A stretch of 64,000 nt of DNA from Rutstroemia sp. NJR-2017a BVV2. Taxonomy: Eukaryota; Ascomycota; Leotiomycetes; Helotiales; Rutstroemiaceae. The stretch spans positions 1-64,000 of the forward strand of contig NJPS01000009.1 in assembly GCA_002946415.1 (NCBI GenBank). Reading direction: 5' to 3'. Below the pieces are notes generated by a model, which had not been told where the DNA came from, ran no database searches, and saw nothing but the letters and a program-made list of their open reading frames with translations. The translations under genes were made by a program, and so were the position numbers. Shown here piece by piece: positions 60,013-64,000 of this stretch (position 1 is its first letter; every line of letters begins with the position of its first letter).

Positions 60013-62270
60013 CTAAATCAAAATCGAGACCGCCGTCTCCTGCGGAGCCATAACCGTATAAAGAACCGTCCTATCATCCACCATCAACGCATTATCATTA
60101 AACTTCCCCTCCAGCCTAACCAAATCCTCGTAAAACTCCTCGGCCGCCCTCCCCATCCCGTCAGCGAGCTTCTCACCATCTTCATGTGCCGAATCAGCCA
60201 ATCTTTTGATACTCAGTGCATATTCGAGTAAACTTTGATCATCGGCAACCTCGCTACTCAACAAGTACGGCAAATGGCTTGCCAGCAACCACGCTCTCGG
60301 GTGTTTAACGGGTAAACTATCAAGGAGGTCTTGTTCGGTGAAATCTTGGAGTTCGTTCAGTGACTGAGGTAAGGGACGGAACAGAGAGGAGGGCTTGTTA
60401 GGAACGAAAGATTGATAGTAGTCCTGGAGGTAGTTTACGGCGGTGTGTTGAGGAGAAGCGATATGGATACACATAGTGACTGCATCGACGAGGGATTCGA
60501 ATGTTTGGATGGCGGGAAAGCTGGGAATGTTCGCTCCTTGAGGGGATTGGATTTCTTCCACCCATGATTGGAGGTAGTGATCACGGGCAACAGTCGAGTC
60601 GGCGGGGTAGTGGGGTCGGAGGGTAGTTGTGACGAATTTGCGGAGTGCGTTCCACATTAAGTACATATTCTATGATTGAGGTGAGCACGAACGTCGAGAA
60701 TAGATTAGACATCCAGTACAAGCTTACCTTTGCGTAAACATAATTGTGAAGTTTCTTGCTTTCCAAATTCGCAAGCTTGAAGCCCCTTCTCTCCAAATCA
60801 TGGGGAATGTAACCAGCAACAAAGTCAAACGACTCGTATTGAGCCATGATGAAAGAGGCAGTTTGTTTCCCCGTCATGCCATCAATATCGTAAATGACCT
60901 GCGGAATGAGCGAAGCGCGCGCGGCAGCATTGAGGGGCAGTGTGTTGAGCCAATGAGGAGAGAGAATTCCGACAACTGGGTGGTCTTCAGGGATCGTTCG
61001 GTGAGAAGCTACGATTATCGCTTCCTCAATCAAGTGCGTATGCGTAAGATGCGCACCAAGCTCGTGGGCATGCCAGTCTGATACCTGCGTGCACATCTTT
61101 GCATATCGCCATGGCCAATCAGTCGCTTCCGACCGTATCGAGTCTGTAGGGCTGAGCCGTTTATTAAAAATGGTTACAGACTTGGTAATGTTTTCCTTGT
61201 AATCCAAGATGATAGCGATTGGATGCAGTTTGCCGGCTGATGTCAGCCTATTTGAGAAAAAAAGTCAGCTTTGGCCCGCTTTTCATTTAGCACCCATGTC
61301 GTGATGCGGCTAAGTCCCAACTGTATGGTACGAATTGGGGAACGGTATCGGAGAACCTACTGGAATAGACTGACAGCCGCACAGCCCCACCTTTTCCCAT
61401 CCTCGGACTGCAACGGCGATGTGGGTGTAGCCCCCACGAACTTCCGGAAATAGCTGTAATCCTGGATGAAAAGAGAGCCCGACTCAAGAACTTTCATTGC
61501 TGCGCCATTCTCCTGAGCAGAAGCTGCTGCTTTGAATTGCTTGACCCACTCATCACTGGCTGCTCGAATTGAGGTAGGATTCACACCGGTGAATTGTTGT
61601 TGTCCATACACCTCATCTGAATACCAATCTTTTCGAGTCCCAATGTTAGGCACTTTCCCAATATCCCTTCTCTCTTCGAATAAGTGCTTGTTGACTGCTT
61701 CAATTCGCGCGAAGCTATTTTGATTCGGTTGATCGTAAAGGAAGCCTAGGATTTTTTCCGGGATGATTTCAGGCACAATTGGTGCAGTCGCAGCGAGGCG
61801 TGAAATATCAAATAGTTTTAGTTCGTTTGTTACAGGCTCCATGCTGAGATGCGGCGGGAAGCCATCAGAACCTGGGGGCTGAAATTGAAAACGGTGTCTC
61901 TTCTCTTCTAAACTCGCGATAGGCAATGGCAGTGAGGGTTCGAAGCCATTCACGTCAAAGAATGAGGTATAGCTATTCAATGTTAACGCATTATCATTAC
62001 TGGACGATATCCATCCTTGACTTACGTCTTGTTGACGAGCTCGAAGACTTCTGATATGGCCTTTTTGGTGCCGACATAAGTCCCTACTTCGATCTTGGGG
62101 GATCCTGAAGAGTCATTTCCGGCAAAGATAGAGTGTCGAAGTAATTCGGATTTCAAGACTCCCTTATTCCACTTGACTGGAAACGCCGGCTTGGGCGACG
62201 ATAGACTTGAGCCATTGTGCAACATTCTGTGCAGCATCGCAAGCAGATACTTGAGAATAATGTCGAGCAT
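60013..62270 (-). CDS. Lipoxygenase
   Basis: Exons are 62270-62026, 61972-61361, 61247-60728 and 60669-60013, giving about 677 residues. Splicing gives LVNKT|YTSFFDVNGFEP, SLFQ|LTSAGKLHPIAI and YVYAK|NMYLMWNAL. The metal-binding signature is WHAHELGAHLTHTHLIEEA (about residue 345), followed by HPVVGILSPHWLNTLPLN. Then come HIASPQHTAVNYLQDYYQ (His and Asn ligands, about 530) and the C-terminal Ile ligand in SILI. All expected iron or manganese ligands are present, so the enzyme should be active on polyunsaturated fatty acids. No clear signal peptide is seen, unlike secreted Mn-lipoxygenases. The start at 62270 could instead be a later ATG (62234). Confidence 0.9.
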
Positions 62271-62830
62271 TCGTCCGAAAAGGGGACCCTGTAAAAGACT
62301 GCAACAATTCGAAGTGGTAAAATGGGAAAAAGCACTTTAGAACTGGTGTTTGGATATACCTCCAGAAAGGCAGGACGGCAGGACGGCAGGACGACACATT
62401 ATATACCCAGCATTTGTGGATACGCCGTTGATAGACATGTGGCTGCTGACGGAAATCAATATCGTCAGATTACGAGACTTTTTCCTCTTCAGCTGAGCCT
62501 TACGCCGAGCCTTGTGCTGAGTTTACTCAAATCTGGTTCCTTCTCCCGGTAATCGGTGCGTAACCCTGTCAGATCATATACCGATGAGTTATCACATCTC
62601 ACCTTGCCATGTTCGCCAAGATATTTCGCGCCCGTCTTACAAGCCCAAAATTATCAAAGTAGTCTGTTCATGATATTTTCGTGCAACCAAATTTGTAATT
62701 CGAGGTGACACTATACGAAGTATTGTAATTTGAGGCGGAGTATAGATAAAATCTTGCTAATATTCAATCTTAATCCATACCATCGCTGCCACAAATTCTT
62801 GAAGACATAACATTTCTCTTGGTCTCCATC
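62271..62830. other. Intergenic region
   Basis: About 560 bp holding the lipoxygenase promoter and the NYN gene 3' flank. It includes a short GGCAGGAC array at about 62371-62393. Confidence 0.5.
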
Positions 62831-64000
62831 TCATGCTGTCGCATAAACCGCCAGTAACTCCTCGCTAAAGTCATCCAATTCAACGACCGTAAACTGCTTT
62901 TTCCATTTGTGCTGGAAAGCTTTTGATCGATATTCAAAACTAAGGGCATTTTTCCACGCAATGATTTCCACTTTCCACCCCTTCAAGAGGGCTCGCTCCA
63001 CGTTCTTAAAGAAGCCACCGGAGTACTCCGCCTCAGCCCCGTCCCCACTTGCCAGAACAATAGTTGCTGGCTTATGTGTATCAACCAAACTCTCAAGCAG
63101 CTTCATGTGCAAGATCTCATCAACTCCTTGTTCGACAAAACTCTTGACCTTCAGCTGTGAAACTGGGGTTTCGGATCCACTTGAATAGCCAGTAAGATAT
63201 CCATTACCGACTCCGCCGCGAAGCTTCTTGGAACTATCGTCTCTTGCTTTGAAGACCCTGTCCAAGATATTAACTTCGTAACCACACTCTTCAGCTTCCG
63301 CAAAATGAGTAGGTAAACCAGAATTCTCGGTCCTTGATCCTACAAGAACACGACGGGCGACAGGTCGGTTTCTCTCCATGATAAATGCTAGGGAGCGGAA
63401 TGAAAACGGCGATGCCTTCACACGAGCTGTTTCGGGAAGAGATCGCGCTCTCTTAAGCGCATCGTAAAATCCTAAGACAACATTGCTACAATCGACAAAA
63501 ACGTGCACTGCATCATCGCCAACAATCGTTCCCAATCGTGGCCCAGAACGCAGTAGAAAGTTTTCATGAACACGGAATTTCTTCGTTAGCTTATGAATGA
63601 TTTCTGTTCGCTTTTGCTCGATGGTGAGGTTGTACAGAGGTTGGAGGACTCGAGGGTCTGACCGGTGCGTATCGATAGCCGTTACTTGAGACTGTGCATG
63701 TTCAGACTTTCGTCGAGATAATGCCTCAGCCTCCGACTCGAGTCCGCTGGTCTCATCCGTGTCGGAGACGGCTCGACGAGACTTTTTCTTTTTTTGGTTC
63801 TTCTTCTTCGACGGCGACTGGATGCTAAAGATGCGACCTGCAACAATGGGCGAGCATTCTGTCGTTTCAGACTGACGTTGCCCACGGTCGCAGGCGCTCT
63901 TCTTTAGCCCCGCTATATCCGTCCCGTGTACTTCATCCTTCCATCGCACTTCTTTTGTAGGAACGACTTCGAGGGTTTCTACATCTTCGTCTGCAGACGT
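62831..64000 (-). CDS. NYN-domain (PIN-like) protein, 5' end missing
   Basis: The frame is open from the right edge to the stop at 62831, with 389 residues visible. A basic, Lys/Ser-rich segment (SPSKKKNQKKKKSRR) precedes the domain. The domain reads DDAVHVFVDCSNVVLGFYDA, ARRVLVGSRTENSGLPTHFA, GYEVNILDRV, then FVEQGVDEILHMKLLESLVD and PATIVLASGDGAEAEYSGGF, with the late Asp typical of NYN/PIN nucleases. It ends KWKKQFTVVELDDFSEELLA. Acidic residues at the expected metal sites (VDCSN, GVDE, SGDGAE) are present, so RNase activity is possible. The partner and target are unknown. Confidence 0.8.
   Translation of the reverse strand, partial: TSADEDVETLEVVPTKEVRWKDEVHGTDIAGLKKSACDRGQRQSETTECSPIVAGRIFSIQSPSKKKNQKKKKSRRAVSDTDETSGLESEAEALSRRKSEHAQSQVTAIDTHRSDPRVLQPLYNLTIEQKRTEIIHKLTKKFRVHENFLLRSGPRLGTIVGDDAVHVFVDCSNVVLGFYDALKRARSLPETARVKASPFSFRSLAFIMERNRPVARRVLVGSRTENSGLPTHFAEAEECGYEVNILDRVFKARDDSSKKLRGGVGNGYLTGYSSGSETPVSQLKVKSFVEQGVDEILHMKLLESLVDTHKPATIVLASGDGAEAEYSGGFFKNVERALLKGWKVEIIAWKNALSFEYRSKAFQHKWKKQFTVVELDDFSEELLAVYATA

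Overview
This is eukaryotic, filamentous-fungal DNA. Almost every gene is split by short introns of about 47-75 bp with GT(A/G)..AG ends and CTAAC/CTGAC-like branch sites. The gene set is typical of Pezizomycotina: HET, NACHT-C2H2, CorA-like, lipoxygenase and pogo/Fot1-type transposon genes. A leotiomycete is likely, but that is an inference from overall impression and not shown by any single marker. All exon structures below were worked out by reading the splice sites and restoring conserved motifs.

Left part (1-24.7 kb) is conserved housekeeping sequence. It holds a partial HOP2 meiotic gene, the chitin synthase regulator Skt5/Chs4 (ending in a splice-created CaaX box), condensin subunit Cnd1 back to back with the S-phase kinase Cdc7, ribosomal protein uL15 (RPL28), a Q-rich unknown protein, ERV1 back to back with HEM4, a TLDc (Oxr1-type) protein, and NatC acetyltransferase NAA30 back to back with the PDAT enzyme LRO1.

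Middle part (24.8-56 kb) looks like an accessory or fast-evolving island. It starts with a stop-riddled transposase reading frame running into a RecQ-associated recombinase-like frame, followed by two inverted-repeat (MITE-like) elements. Then come a CorA-like membrane protein, a Rad5-type SNF2 helicase with an altered ATP-binding motif, and a large NLR-type (STAND) receptor. The receptor joins a protein kinase, a DUF7708-like domain, a NACHT ATPase and C2H2 zinc fingers, and uses a 24-nt microexon. After these come a 5-oxoprolinase/hydantoinase fusion enzyme, a truncated dynamin-like pseudo-GTPase fused to a C-terminal Trp/Gly-rich domain, a two-TM membrane protein, and a HET-domain protein.

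Right part (56-64 kb) holds an NAD(P)-binding epimerase-like enzyme, a GT25-type glycosyltransferase, a lipoxygenase, and an NYN-domain protein cut by the right edge. No rRNA, CRISPR array or convincing tRNA was seen. The most interesting object is the kinase-NACHT-zinc finger receptor at 36.4-41.6 kb, which sits beside an altered SNF2 helicase and within reach of a HET-domain gene.
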